Below, piece by piece: positions 41,946 to 53,205 of a stretch of DNA of 64,000 nt; the stretch's first letter is position 1; every line of letters begins with the position of its first letter. Position numbers and translations under genes: made by a program. Source of the DNA: Branchipolynoe longqiensis (taxonomy: Eukaryota > Annelida > Polychaeta > Phyllodocida > Polynoidae); contig CM059197.1 in assembly GCA_030323885.1 (NCBI GenBank), positions 31,710,209 through 31,774,208 of the forward strand, written 5' to 3'. The notes below the pieces were generated by a model, which was not told where the DNA came from, ran no database searches, and saw nothing but the letters and a program-made list of their open reading frames with translations.

Positions 41946-42524
41946 GCGGGCATTCCTTACACACGGTATGTGGTATGCGGCATGCAGCCTGCGGTATGTG
42001 AATGGCATGATTTGTTACACGCGGTATGCGGCATGCAGCATGCGGCACACAACTGGCTATATTATTGCCAATTTATAGATAAGTATTCATATTTCTGTGA
42101 ATCTGGTAGCTTTCCCTCGGCTTTCTCCCCTCCTCTCTCTTCCCCTCACTGCTTTCTCACCTCCCTGCCATCCTCCCCTCGGCTTTCTCCCCTTCTCTCT
42201 CTTCCCCTCCCGGCTTTCTCACCTTCCCGCCTCCTTCCCCCTTATAAGCACACACTAATCACTATGTACACGGCACCCCTCTAGGCCGTTCCGTAATGCT
42301 CAGTCGCCTCTCCTAGTGTTAAACTAATGGACACATCAGATTCAGGTTTCTATTTGCACCCCGCTTGCCGCATGCCGCACCGATCACTACATGGACCGAT
42401 CGGAAAAATGCATTCGCATTCGCATACTGCGTGTAAGGAATGTAGCTCATAGGTTTCAAGGCGTTTTGATTTTTTGTCACATTCGCATTCGCATACCGCA
42501 TACCGCGTGTAAGGAATGCACCCC
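41946..42524. mobile_element. TTAA-flanked MITE, 579 bp (piggyBac-like), inserted in M1
   Basis: The left end GCGGGCATTCCTTACACACG and the reverse complement of the right end (GGGGTGCATTCCTTACACGC) match over about 35 bp including GGTATGYGGTATGCG repeats. TTAA lies outside both ends (41942-41945, 42525-42528). Confidence 0.8.
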
Positions 42525-42759
42525 TTAATTTACACATAGAAGGGAATAGTGAGTCAATTTAATATGTGTTACTGCGAAAGCCTACGATGTCAGAGTTTTG
42601 GTGTGTTTGCCAAACTTAATTTGACATGTTTACACTTCAAATGTTAGCCTTTTAAAATAAAAGTTACTTCAAACTAAAGTAAGGTAGATTCTGACAATTA
42701 ATTGGATATATTTATGTCAAAAAAATGACAGAAACTCAAAACCATCGGACTATTCAAGG

Positions 42760-43300
42760 TTAATTAAAAAAATTACTACAAACAGCAAAACATACGCTTA
42801 CGTATCCAGAAGCAGAAGAGGATACCTTTAGTGAGTGTTAGGGTTTTACGTCCTGGCAGCATTAAAGGTCAAATCAGGACGGAACATTTAAGAAATCCGA
42901 TCGCTGACTCTTTTAGTATTGCATGAATCGATGGTTTTGAGTTTTTTTTAAATATTTGTAGATAGATGAAGTTGGTCGTTTTAATCACCTTAACTCAGTT
43001 TGAAATAACTTTCATTATGAATGGCTGACCTTGGAGATATTTTATTGTTGTAATTCACCTTACTTTACTTTAAAGTGACTAATTTAGTGACTAATTAAGA
43101 AGAGTGGGGTTTTACTTTCTAGATACCACTACACGCATCAGACGGAAGATATACAATTGTTAACTTTGGAAATAATTGAAGTGAAGCCATAATAAATTGT
43201 TACATGTTGACCTGCATGAAAGTTGACATTTTGACATTGAAATTGACATTTTGTCATGCATGTAAAAATGTTGGCTACCATAGGTTTAAGCAGTGACAGG
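42760..43300. other. Mostly unassigned, with an S1 3' module
   Basis: GGGTTTTACGTCCTGGCAGC at 42841, then AAATCAGGACGG, is an S1 3' end without body (minus strand, about 42838-42882). Downstream AT-rich sequence weakly resembles M1 interior words. No gene. Confidence 0.55.
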
Positions 43301-43301
43301 C

Positions 43302-43342
<41 letters not shown>

Positions 43343-43437
43343 AGAGAGAGAGAGGGAGAGAGAGCGAGAGTGAGCGCGAGAGAGAGGGAGAGGGAGAGGG
43401 AGAGAGAGAGCGAGAGAGAGAGCGAGAGAGAGACAGA
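43301..43437. repeat. (AG)n microsatellite
   Basis: GAGAGA with GAGCGAGAGGGAGAG interruptions over about 137 bp. Confidence 0.95.
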
Positions 43438-43442
43438 AAACA

Positions 43443-43502
43443 TGGTTGGTTGGTTGTTAGAGTTTTACGTCCTGGCAACATCTAAGGTCATATCAGGACG
43501 GG
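43443..43502 (-). repeat. S1 SINE, extreme 5' truncation (3' 60 bp only)
   Basis: GTTGGTTGGTTGTTAGAG, TTTTACGTCCTGGCAACATC, TAAGGTCATATCAGGACGGG, then unrelated sequence. Confidence 0.8.
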
Positions 43503-43979
43503 GGAAAAACATGGAGTATGAGGGGTGGGTGTAGGAAGTTGTTTCTGTTCTAAATCACTGTAAAACAACGATATTCTTACGCTCATGTGTATGCTCTTAG
43601 TCTTACCCATTGAAGTTATACAGTCAACCTCTTACTGGTAGCTGTGATCTTGCAAGGAGCGGATGGGGCACACATGTGAGTGAGAACAGAGAGGAATCCC
43701 TTAAAACTGCCCCTTCTCAAGGAGCTCACATTCATACTTACGTATATCACCTCTATCATCCCAACACGTGTCAAAGTTCATTCGGATCCAAGCAGGTTCT
43801 TTGCTCTGTGGTCCCGTGTGTGTGTTGGGGGTGGGTGGGTGGATCGTCAAATGTTTATCCAAGGGAGAAGAAACCTGAAGCCTACCTTGAGAGTCATGTG
43901 TACCTAACTGATCTTGCGCATCCCAATAGGAGTTGAAAGGTTTTGAGAAGTGCCTTGTACATAGTAGTGGATGGTAACC
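43503..43979. other. Unassigned stretch
   Basis: Unique-looking. Plus-strand frames (up to 108 codons) lack recognisable domains or consistent splice context. Confidence 0.45.
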
Positions 43980-44017
43980 AGCACACACATGGACACATAC
44001 GCACATATACACACACT

Positions 44018-44087
<70 letters not shown>

Positions 44088-44089
44088 CA
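43980..44089. repeat. (CA)n then (TA)n microsatellite
   Basis: CACACACACA to about 44040, followed by roughly 45 bp of TATATA. Confidence 0.95.
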
Positions 44090-46330
44090 CTTACCCACAC
44101 AAGGAGACACATACAACATACATACACGCGCAAACCCAACACACACTCACCCATACAGTCCACAAACCCACCCCTACACATCCCTACACACATTACATAC
44201 CCCACTCAGACACACACACTCCACAAACCCACCCCTACACATCCCTACACATGTTACCACCCCACCCAGACACACTGACCCATGCACTCCACATACCCTA
44301 CCCTATACACCCCTACACATCCCTACACATCCCTACACACCATACACACCCCACTCAGACACACTCCCATACACTACACAAACCCACCCCTACACATCCA
44401 TACACACCTTACATGCCCCACTCAGACACACTCATCCTTACACTCCACAAGCCCACCCCTACACACCCCTACACACCTTACACACCACTCAGACACACTC
44501 ACCCATACCCTCCACAAACCCACTCCTACACACCCAGCTACACATCCCTACACACCCCTAATACCTTACACATCAAACTCAGAGACACTCACCCATACAC
44601 TCCACAAACCCATCCCTATACACCCTTGCACATCCCTACATACCATACACCCCCAGACACCCACTCACCCACACACTCCACAAACCCAACCCTACACACC
44701 CCTTACATGCCCCACTCAGACACCAACTCACCCACACACTCCACAAACCCACCCCTACACACCCCTTACATGCCCCACTCAGACACCCACTCACCCACAC
44801 ACTCCACAAACCCACCCCTACACCCCCTACACACCCAGCCACACCACTCAGACACACTCACTCATACACTCCACAAACCCATCCCTATACACCCCTGCAC
44901 ATCCCTACATACCATACAACCCCCACTCAGACACCAACTCACCCACACACTCCACAAACCCACCCCTACACACCCCTTACATGCCCCACTCAGACACCAA
45001 CTCACCCACACACTCCACAAACCCACCCCTACACACCCCATACATGCCCCACTCAGACACACTCATCCTTACACTCCACAAGCCCACCCCTACACACCCC
45101 TACACACCCAAACACACCTTACACACCACTCAGACACACTCACCCATACCCTCCACAAACCCACTCCTACACACCCAGCTACACATCCCTACACACCCCT
45201 AATACCTTACACATCAAACTCAGAGACACTCACCCATACACTCCACAAACCCATCCCTATACACCCCTGCACATCCTTACATACCATACACCCCCAGACA
45301 CCCACTCACCCACACACTCCACAAACCCACCCCTACACACCCTACACACCCAGACAAACCACTCAGACACACTCACTCATACACTCCACAAACCCATCCC
45401 TATACACCCCTGCACATCCCTACACACCCCACTCAGACACACTCACCCACACACTCCACAAACCCACCCCTACACACCCCTTACATGCCCCACTCGGACA
45501 CCAACTCACCCACACACTCCACAAACCCACCCCTACACACCCCTTACATGCCCCACTCAGACACCAACTCACCCACACACTCCACAAACCCACCCCTACA
45601 CCCCCTACACACCCAGACACACCACTCAGACACACTCACTCATACACTCCACAAACCCATCCCTATACACCCCTGCACATCCCTACACACCATACACACC
45701 CCACTCAGACACACTCACCCACACCCTCCACAAACCCACCCATACACACCCCATCACATCCCTACACACCTTACACACCCCATTCAGACACACTCACCCA
45801 CACCCTCCACACCCCCCACCCATACACACCCCATCACATCCCTACACACCTTACACACCCCACTCAGACACACTCACCCACACACTCCACAAACCCACCC
45901 ATACACACCCCATCACATCCATACACCCCTTACACACCCCACTCAGAGACCACACTCACCCACACCCTCCACACACCCACCCACCCCACACACCCACCAC
46001 ATCCCTACACACCTTACACAACCCATTCCGACACACTCACCCACACATCCTCACCCCCCACCTCTACACACCCCATCACATCCCTACACACCTTACACAC
46101 CCCACTCAGACACACTCACCCACACACTCCACAACCCCCACCCCTACAGACCCCATCACATCCCTACACACCTTACACACCCCACTCACACACACTCACC
46201 CACACACTCCACAAACCCACCCATACACACCCCATCACATCCCTACACACCTTACACACGCCATTTTCAGACACACTCACCCATACACTCCACAAACCCA
46301 CCCCTACACACTTCTACACACCCCAACGTA
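44090..46330. repeat. C/A-rich minisatellite, 2.2 kb, with 631-bp higher-order repeat
   Basis: The basic unit is about 63 bp (ACACTCCACAAACCCACCCC, TACACACCCCTTACATGCCC, CACTCAGACACCAACTCACC, CAC) with longer and shorter variants. A distinctive block starting CTCATCCTTACACTCCACAA occurs at 44431 and again at 45062 with the same downstream series of variants, a 631-bp block duplication. ORFs of 715, 439 and 306 codons in overlapping frames consist only of Thr/Pro/His/Tyr/Ser words and are compositional. Confidence 0.93.
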
Positions 46331-46835
46331 CCCCAACCCCCCACCAACACGCATGTACACGTGAACATAGTCGCACGCCCGGCGCCACCTCTGCATGAAC
46401 ACTCAGCGACCCATGCTACCTCTGCCATCATCGCGATCAGGTTACCAACATTTGCAAACTTTACCGGTCCAGTAATACTGCCGACTACACGGCTTCTGCC
46501 TTTACTGATGTCATTCACATGCATACCCCCTCTACACACACGCACACGCACATCCATCCACACACACACACACACACACACCCGTTACTACCCCTCCCAC
46601 ATAGACTACTCACACACCACCTCCATTATCTGGCAGGATTCTTCTCCTTTTTATAACTTTTGTTTGGCGCTTGTTTCTATACAAGTTCTAGCCTTTTGTG
46701 TGTGTGTCTATATGTGTGTGTGTGTCTATATGTGTGTGTGTGTGTGTGTGTGGTTTTCCCCTCTAACGTTTTTTTCTGCTCGCTTCTTCCCTTTCTGTAT
46801 ATGATGCTACATCGCTACGAACATATGCTCAGTTT
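46331..46835. other. Unassigned stretch with (CA)n and (TG)n
   Basis: Unique segment at about 46370-46530, (CA)n at 46558-46580 and (TG)n at 46698-46752. A minus-strand frame through 46400-46530 is open but matches no family known to me. Confidence 0.5.
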
Positions 46836-47121
46836 TAGTCCACCCCCACCCCCACAACCCCCCCCCCCACCCACACCACATCTCCCCCACACACCCCCAC
46901 ACCTCCCCCACCCACCCACATGCTCCACACACCCACACACCACACAAACCCTACTCGCCCCTCTCGCCTCCATCGCCCCTCTCGCCGTCGAGGGAGGGTT
47001 TTGTGCGCACTAATGGGATGTCTGCCGTCACCTGACCTAAGGGGTGAGAGTATATTTTGTAAATGAACCATGAAATGTTGTTGCTGCTTTTTAATTTTCT
47101 TTTTTATTATTATTTTTATTC

Positions 47122-47176
<55 letters not shown>

Positions 47177-47178
47177 TT
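46836..47178. repeat. CCCAC-rich and (ATT)n simple repeats
   Basis: CACCCCCAC words at 46836-46940. About 75 bp of (ATT)n end at 47178. The sequence between them is unassigned. Confidence 0.8.
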
Positions 47179-47691
47179 TCATCTGACATGCGCAGTCATC
47201 AAGTGGCCTGCGTTGCCGCTGCCCGCGCCTGCGCACGCAAACACATGAAAGGAGGCACTAATTCAATGCTTCCTCCCCTACCACCCCCTCTCCCCATACC
47301 CTCTCGACCCCCCACCCCCCTCACACACCCTCTTGTTGCATGCCACATCCCACATTTATCAAGTTTCAAAAAGGTTTTCAGCTCCCGCCAACCATGGCAT
47401 GCAGTCACGGTCGCCCAGGCATGATACGCTTCAAAACATACGGCCTTTGTGTCGCCACTCCCCCCCCTGGGGAAGATCATATTGTGATGGTTTTCTGACT
47501 TCACCACCGGAGAGTTCCTGTTCGTCAGTTCTAGGGGTTTGGTTTGGTTTGGTTTGGTTTGGTCTTTTGGTTTCCCTTTTGTATGTATCTAATTTTTTTA
47601 ATCGGTCGGGTTGCGGATAATGCAAATAAACAACTCGCATGTCAGGCACAGAAACAAATGTTTTACAATGACTGCATGGCATGTTGGAAGG
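47179..47691. other. Unassigned stretch
   Basis: Contains a short (GGTTT)n at 47536-47561 and a C-rich segment at 47270-47335. No gene recognised. Confidence 0.45.
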
Positions 47692-48900
47692 TGAGGGGTG
47701 AGGAGGAAGTGGGGAGGGGAGGGGATGGGAAGGGAGGGGAGGGAGGAGAGGGGAAGGGAGGGGAGGGGAGGGGAGTGGAGGAGAGGGGAAGGGAGGGGAG
47801 GGAGGAGAGGGGAAGGGGGGGGAAGGGAGGAGAGGGGGGAGGGGAGGGGAGGGGAGGGGAGTGGGGGGGGGAGTGGAGGGGAGGGGAGGGGAGGGGAAGG
47901 GAGGGGAGGTAGAATGGGAGAGGTAAGGGGGGAGTTGGGAATGAAGGGGGGAATAGGGAATGAGAAGGGTATAGTTCTCAAAGTGTAGGCTTCTCGGCAC
48001 TCACTTAGAGTGAGGATGAGGTTGGAGTTGGTGATGTGTGTATGGAGTGTGAGGGGAAGAAGGGGAATCACTGTGTACACATGAGCGATATATATGTGGG
48101 GAGAAGGAGGTGTGGGAGGGAGGTATGGAGGAAGAGACGGAGGAAGGGAAGAAGGGGGGGGGGGGGGTAGGGAGGAAAGGGAGGGAGGCAGGAAGGAGGG
48201 GAAGGAGAGAGTGGGTGAATGGGGATGGCGGGGGGCGTTGGGGAGTGGGTTTACAGTGTACAATGAGGGATACACGGGGGGGACGGTGTGGTGTGAGGGG
48301 GATGGGTTGTGTCTGCGGGGAGTGAGTAACAAGGGGGTTAGGGGGAGGGAGGAGATGGATGGAGAGGGTGAGGGGTTTGGGATGGCGAGGGAGGAGGGAG
48401 GGAGGAGGAGGGGGGAGGGAGGGTAGGGGATGGGTATGTCTGCGGGAAGAGGGATACAGAAGGCAGGCCGGGGGGAGGGGGAGGGGGGAGAGGAGGGGGT
48501 TGGGAGGGGAGGGAGGAAGAGGATAGAGGTAGGGAGGCGAGGGACGGAGAGGAGGGGGTTGGAAGCGGCAGGGATGGAGGGAGGAGGGGGGGTGGAGGGA
48601 GGTGGAGGGGGTGGAGGGACCGGATAGAGGGACGGAGAGAGGGTAGGGGTTGCAGGGGGGATGGGTGTGTCTGCGGGGCGAGGGCTACACAAGGGGAATT
48701 GAGAAGGGTGAGGGAAGGACGGAGGGAGGGAAGGAAGGAAGGGGGGAGGGAGGGAGGGAGGGAGGGAGGGAGAGAGGGAGGGAGGAGGGTAGGGAGGGGA
48801 GGGAGGGAGGGGAGGGAGGGAGGGAGGGAGGGAGGGAGGGAGGGAGGGAGGGTAGGGGTGTGTCTTCGGGGAGAGCGATGATAAGGGGTGTCTGGCGGTG
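47692..48900 (+). repeat. Polypurine GGGGA/GGGA minisatellite, 1.2 kb
   Basis: GGGAGGGGAGGGGA words at 47692-47915, a less repetitive interval to about 48095, then GGAGGGAGGGA to 48860. A G(T)GTGTCTGCGGGGAG-like marker recurs near 48310, 48440, 48670 and 48862, indicating block duplication. Frames on both strands are Gly/Arg/Glu or Pro/Ser/Leu only. Confidence 0.9.
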
Positions 48901-49439
48901 GGGAGGTTTGTGGGTTGGGTTCGGTGAGTAGAGAGCTAATCACCCATTGTCCTAATAGTCTCATTAGCCGACCTCATTAAATGAACACGGCAGGCAATAA
49001 CAGTAAAGTTATAAAACTAAAACTGCCTCGCTCACTATATTGAATATGTACTCCGACAGGCATTTCGGCCTCAAGACCAGGCCGCATGAATTACTGAGCC
49101 GGTTCGGGACCCCAATTATCTGCTTTAGGACAGAGCATTTTAACCGCTCCTCTCAGTCAATAAGAAGTGTCGCTGTAAAATCGCATCGCCCAGCGGAACA
49201 ATTAATTGGGAAAGTAACCAATATCTCCGTCGTGATGAGGAAAGCTTATTGTTATTAGTTTCCAGTAAAACAATTAAATTCTCCATTTTTATGATTATCA
49301 AACAAAATGGACGTTAAGGTTCCCGGATATTTAAGGCAATTGTGAACACAGTCGGGAATAATGGTTTTACTGTTCAGCAAGTGATCGTGGTGATGCAATC
49401 CCCCGTGCTCCCCGCCCCTTGAAATTGCTTGGTGCTGCT
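48901..49439. other. Unassigned complex, non-repetitive stretch
   Basis: In contrast to its surroundings this segment is high-complexity with no repeat copies in the window. No exon with splice signals was found. It could be a conserved non-coding element. Confidence 0.4.
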
Positions 49440-49606
49440 GGGGGGGGGGGGGGGGGCTGGGGGGAGGGTCTGCGCTTTTCCCTCTCACTGTCTGTCTGTC
49501 TCTGTCTAATTTTCTCTGTCTCTCTTTCTGTATATCTGTCTATATCGCTGTTGCTTCTCTCTCAGTCTCTGTCTTTCTCTCTGTGTCTCGCTTTCTCTCT
49601 CTCTAA
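49440..49606. repeat. 17-bp poly-G followed by TCTG/TCTC microsatellite
   Basis: G at 49440-49456, then CTGTCTGTCTCTGTC and TCTCTCTC words from about 49487 to 49606. Confidence 0.85.
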
Positions 49607-49664
49607 AGTAATGTAAACATTCCTGGAGATTTGTTGAACGTGGTGTTGTGTTCGTTCGTAGAAA

Positions 49665-50172
49665 GCGACTTGTAGTTCGCCTCACATTTGTCATGTGAAC
49701 GGACGTCTGAGGCGGATTAGGGCTGATTCGATTCACATGATGCGCATACTGTAGACCACCTCTCGAGGTAGTCTACGTGAGGCGATTTCTCTGATTCAAT
49801 TTATTTTGTCCGTGTGGACGCTCTGAGGCGGATTAAGCACCTCACACGCATGCGCAGTCGACCTTAGTTTGTTGACTTTCCGGTCGATCAAAAGCGCATA
49901 TTATATAATTTAATTAATGAAACCGCTATCTATGCACAGATATTTTGACCGTTCCAAACCAATACGATTCAGTCATTACATATCTAGGTCGAACCCACAC
50001 TCTCTGGTGCCGGCGTCGTCGAACCCAAAATGGCGCTGGTTCGTCTGGACTTGCTCATGCGCAGATTTCGATTTCCGGCCTAAGTACTGCCCGTGTGAAC
50101 GGATGCCTAATTCGCCTCACCTGATTCGATTTGCCTGATTCGCCTCACATTTTGCCCGTGTGAACACGGCTA
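49665..50172 (-). mobile_element. MITE related to 28527-29060, inverted, left end degraded
   Basis: The right end GCCCGTGTGAACACGGCTA, internal GTGTGAACGGA words and the core TTTCCGGTCGATCAAAAGCG are shared with the 28527 element in the opposite orientation. The left terminal repeat is not clear. Confidence 0.7.
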
Positions 50173-50238
50173 TAGTCAACCCGAACAGTTTTACTGTTCA
50201 GCAACTCATCGTGACAATGTTCTTGTCCCATGTAGACA

Positions 50239-50647
50239 CAGTCTACTCTGTCTAAAACGGACATCCAGGGGACTGGAGCAAGATGCCGTTATAGAGAGAG
50301 ACCCATTGCGTTGAAACCAATGCATTTCTTTTATACTTGACTGACTAGGACGGTCCTTACAAAGTCATTTCTACAATTTGTCATTTCTACAATTTGTCAT
50401 TTCTACTATTCATCATTTCTACAATTGGTCATTTCTACTATATTATAACTACATTGCATGTCATTATTGACAGAGAATATTGATCAAATAGGTGAAAAAA
50501 CGGCTCATTGTCCACATAAGATAGTTGTCCGCTAGACACAGAGGCAATGCTATTAAATTAAAGGGATGCCATGACGGGACCAGCACTTTTTGCCGTTATT
50601 GACAGAGACTCGTTATTGACAGAGGACGTTATTGGCAGAGTAGACTG
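50239..50647. mobile_element. pogo/Tc1-like MITE of a second family, 409 bp
   Basis: CAGTCTACTCTGTCTAAAAC at left and GTTATTGGCAGAGTAGACTG at right are inverted. TA follows the right end. Inside are about five 17-bp units (CATTTCTACAATTTGT, about 50366-50445) and three GTTATTGACAGAG units near the right end. Confidence 0.75.
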
Positions 50648-51299
50648 TAGTTGTTTTTTTGTAGCTTTTGCCTCTTTCATCCCCATCACATCTTTTTTTT
50701 TCTTCTTTTTTTTTGTTTGTTGTTCAAGTGTTTTTATTCCTATGAATTACATGCTGTCAATGCTAATGCACTGGTCTTCCAGCCCTAATGACAATTTCCT
50801 CTACACAGTAAACAAATCTACAACAATATATAGATAGACAATTACAGGGAAATAAGCAAAACATTGGTACCTGAATGATAGGTAAAGAACAAGATAAGAG
50901 AAAAAAGAAACATATACGGGGCGGTAACTATGTTAGACTAGTATGGTAAGGGTTAGTAGGGGGTCGGATAACTGATTATCTTTCTAGTAGTAACATACTC
51001 GTTGAAAGGATGATGGGGGGATGTAGGGTGGGCCTTGGTGATTGAACTGGTGTTCATGGTAATCTCAGGTGGGGCCTATTGAGTTAGTAAGTAGGTTAAT
51101 ATTCATTAATCATGTACCTCAGTAGGATCCAACTAGGATCATTTCCAGGCTCATTCCATTGTAGATGGGGTTTTTGGTCTAGTTGGCTGCTACTGGTTGA
51201 GTTTACATTGTATGTTTGTTTGTTTGGGGGGGGGGGGAGCAGGGGGACAGGGAAAGGAACGGCAACACCGACCCCAGTGCAGCATTGATCTGCTTTGGC
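50648..51299. other. Unassigned stretch, possibly 3' region of the adjacent dead LINE
   Basis: Includes T-rich tracts and a 12-G run (51226-51237). It lies downstream (minus strand) of the LINE ORF and could be its 3' UTR, but no end or target duplication is evident. Confidence 0.45.
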
Positions 51300-52640
51300 C
51301 TAGGCTGGTTGATTTAAATGTGCATGGAAGTTTATATTGAAAGTTTTGTAACAATCACTGTTCCTGACATGTGCTGGTAGTTGGTTCCAGAATGCTCCCC
51401 CCAGAACAACCAGTGACTTTTTCATCTGATTAGTTTTAACATGTGGCAGTATTGTGGTTTTGTACAATAGAAGAGCAGTCTCTTCACTCATATAATGCCT
51501 TATTTTCCTGAAGGTGTTCATTTTAGCTGCCAATGTTCTGTTAATCCTATATAATTGACTGGTTCCTGACAGTGTAGGGTCAAGTGTAGTAGTTGGATGT
51601 CTTTAAGTATACACTCTCCTATTTTTATACTGACAATTGGTGAGCTGGAACGTTTAGTTTTAGTTGCAAGTATTAGCTATTTAGTTTTTATAATATTTAT
51701 TGATAGTTTATTTTCCTTTTCCCAATGGTTTACTCTTTCTAAATCATGATTCATTTTGGATTCAGCCACTTTTATATCAGTGTCTGTAGCTACCAGTGCC
51801 ACATCATCAGCAAATATGCTTCCCTTTACTTTTTTTAAGTAGTAGTTGGAGGTCGTTGATGTAGATTAAGAATAATAGTGGGCCCAGGGTAGATAGATCC
51901 CTGTGGTGCCCCTGTCTTCACTTCTCTCGGTGAGGAATTAACCCTTTCAAGTCTAGTATACTGTGAACGATCTAGTAGGTAATCTTTTAGCAGTTTAGTT
52001 GTCCCTATGTCCAGACCACTATTTGCCACTTTTTCCATTAAAAGTTTATGGTCTACAGTATCAAATGCTTTACGAGAGTCAATGAAGACACCAATAGATA
52101 ATCTTACTTGATCCATCCCTGCCATTAGTGTGTCTGGCACAGATGCCAATGCTTTGGTTGTGGAGTGGTTCTTCCTGAAACGATTTTGCTCTATTGCTAG
52201 GTAACCTGTACTTTCAAAAATTTCTGTTATTTGGTCATGGATTAGTTGCTCTACTATTTTGCCTGGTATTGGAAGAAGTGATATAGGTCTTAGTTCATTA
52301 CACATTTTAGGGTTCGACGTTTTTGGGATTGGTACAATCATTGCCCTTTTCCATTCATCTGGGTAGATACCTGTATCAATAATTAGATTAGTTAGATATG
52401 TCAATTCAGTACACAGTCCTAGCATGGCATCTTTGATGAGCCTGGAACTTAGGTCTTGTAGCCCTGATGACTTGTATTCAGAAAGCTGCACTTTCTTGAT
52501 AAGTTCTTCCTCTGTGACTGGGTGTAGTTCAAATTGGTGAGTATTAACTTTGGGGTGGTATATTTTGTATATCAACGAATTGATTTGCTAGTTTTTCACC
52601 AATGTCAACAAAATAGTTATTTATGAAAATTGCTAACTCT
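51300..52640 (-). pseudogene. Degenerate non-LTR retrotransposon (jockey/CR1/L2-like reverse transcriptase)
   Basis: In minus-strand order: an N-terminal RT segment (NNYFVDIGEKLA in one frame), then a 246-codon frame with LRPISLLPIPGKIVEQ, NHSTTKAL, DSRKAFDTVDHKLL and TGAPQGSI. A frameshift follows, after which the conserved ND and FADD-box segments continue in another frame, then an in-frame stop. A C-terminal piece (KIRHYMSEETALLLYKTTIL ... FWNQLPAHVRNSDCYKTF) has an internal deletion between ILPH and VKTN. At least two frameshifts, a stop and a deletion make it inactive. The clade is a motif-level judgement. Confidence 0.88.
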
Positions 52641-52769
52641 CCCCTAGGTATTTTATAACTGATACACCAATACCATATTCACGCCTGTCAATGTGGCCCC
52701 TTACCCGAATACAGTGCATGCTACTACAATACTATCTATTTATGATGCAAATATGTATTTGCACAAAAT

Positions 52770-53000
52770 AACCAGATTTTTTTTACCACAGTATTTCACA
52801 TTCTCAATAGAATACATATTAACAACTTGAAGCAAACATTTTCGACTTGCGTTTTCAGTGTAACCATGTCTGTGATGTCAGAAGTGTCAATCATCCAATG
52901 AAAACATCAAATTTTCAAAAACCAAAGCACTTATGTATATTTGATTCCACATGTCTAACTTAGATACTGGTGCACTTATAAAACATGTCACCACATTTGA
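52770..53000. repeat. Fragments of the 38376 hairpin MITE and of M1, adjoining
   Basis: 52770-52895 matches the core of 38376-38636 (CAATAGAATACATATTAA, GTTTTCAGTGTAACCATG). 52896-53000 matches the M1 left half (AAACATCAAATTTTCAAAA, TAACTTAGATACTGGTGCAC). Confidence 0.65.
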
Positions 53001-53009
53001 CTTAAACAT

Positions 53010-53205
53010 CACATGCAAACCTTCAAAAGGTTAATTCTTTACATTCCACTTTTTTTCATTCATTGTTCCATAACCATTTCTTGACAACCAACATGGAATT
53101 AGTGATCAAATAGGTGAAATTACCTTCAGGTAAATTCTTTTTAAATTAAGTCAATTTTTGGATTGGTGTTTACGGGGATTTGGTCCTGAACCCTATATAT
53201 ATATA
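53010..53205 (-). repeat. S2 repeat, body only
   Basis: Minus-strand CAAGAAATGGTTATGGAAC and a CCCCGTAAACACC block parallel 28075-28260. No tRNA-like head is visible. Confidence 0.5.

Larger units (their letters stand above)
41469..42759. mobile_element. M1 MITE carrying two nested insertions
   Basis: Left terminus AGCTGCATAGTCCGACGAAG (TTAA outside). M1 body pieces lie at 41469-41548, 41912-41945 and 42525-42759. The right end is diverged (CCATCGGACTATTCAAGG). A LINE fragment (41549-41911) and a TTAA element (41946-42524) are inserted in it. Confidence 0.8.

Noticed and set aside
44251..46398. 715-codon plus-strand open frame (Thr/Pro/His/Tyr)
   Set aside because: It lies wholly in a 63-bp minisatellite whose period is a multiple of three. 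Overlapping frames are equally open, and there is no domain or start context.
46400..46540. Minus-strand open stretch with a GTAACC donor-like end, as a possible exon
   Set aside because: No convincing acceptor and no recognisable protein similarity.
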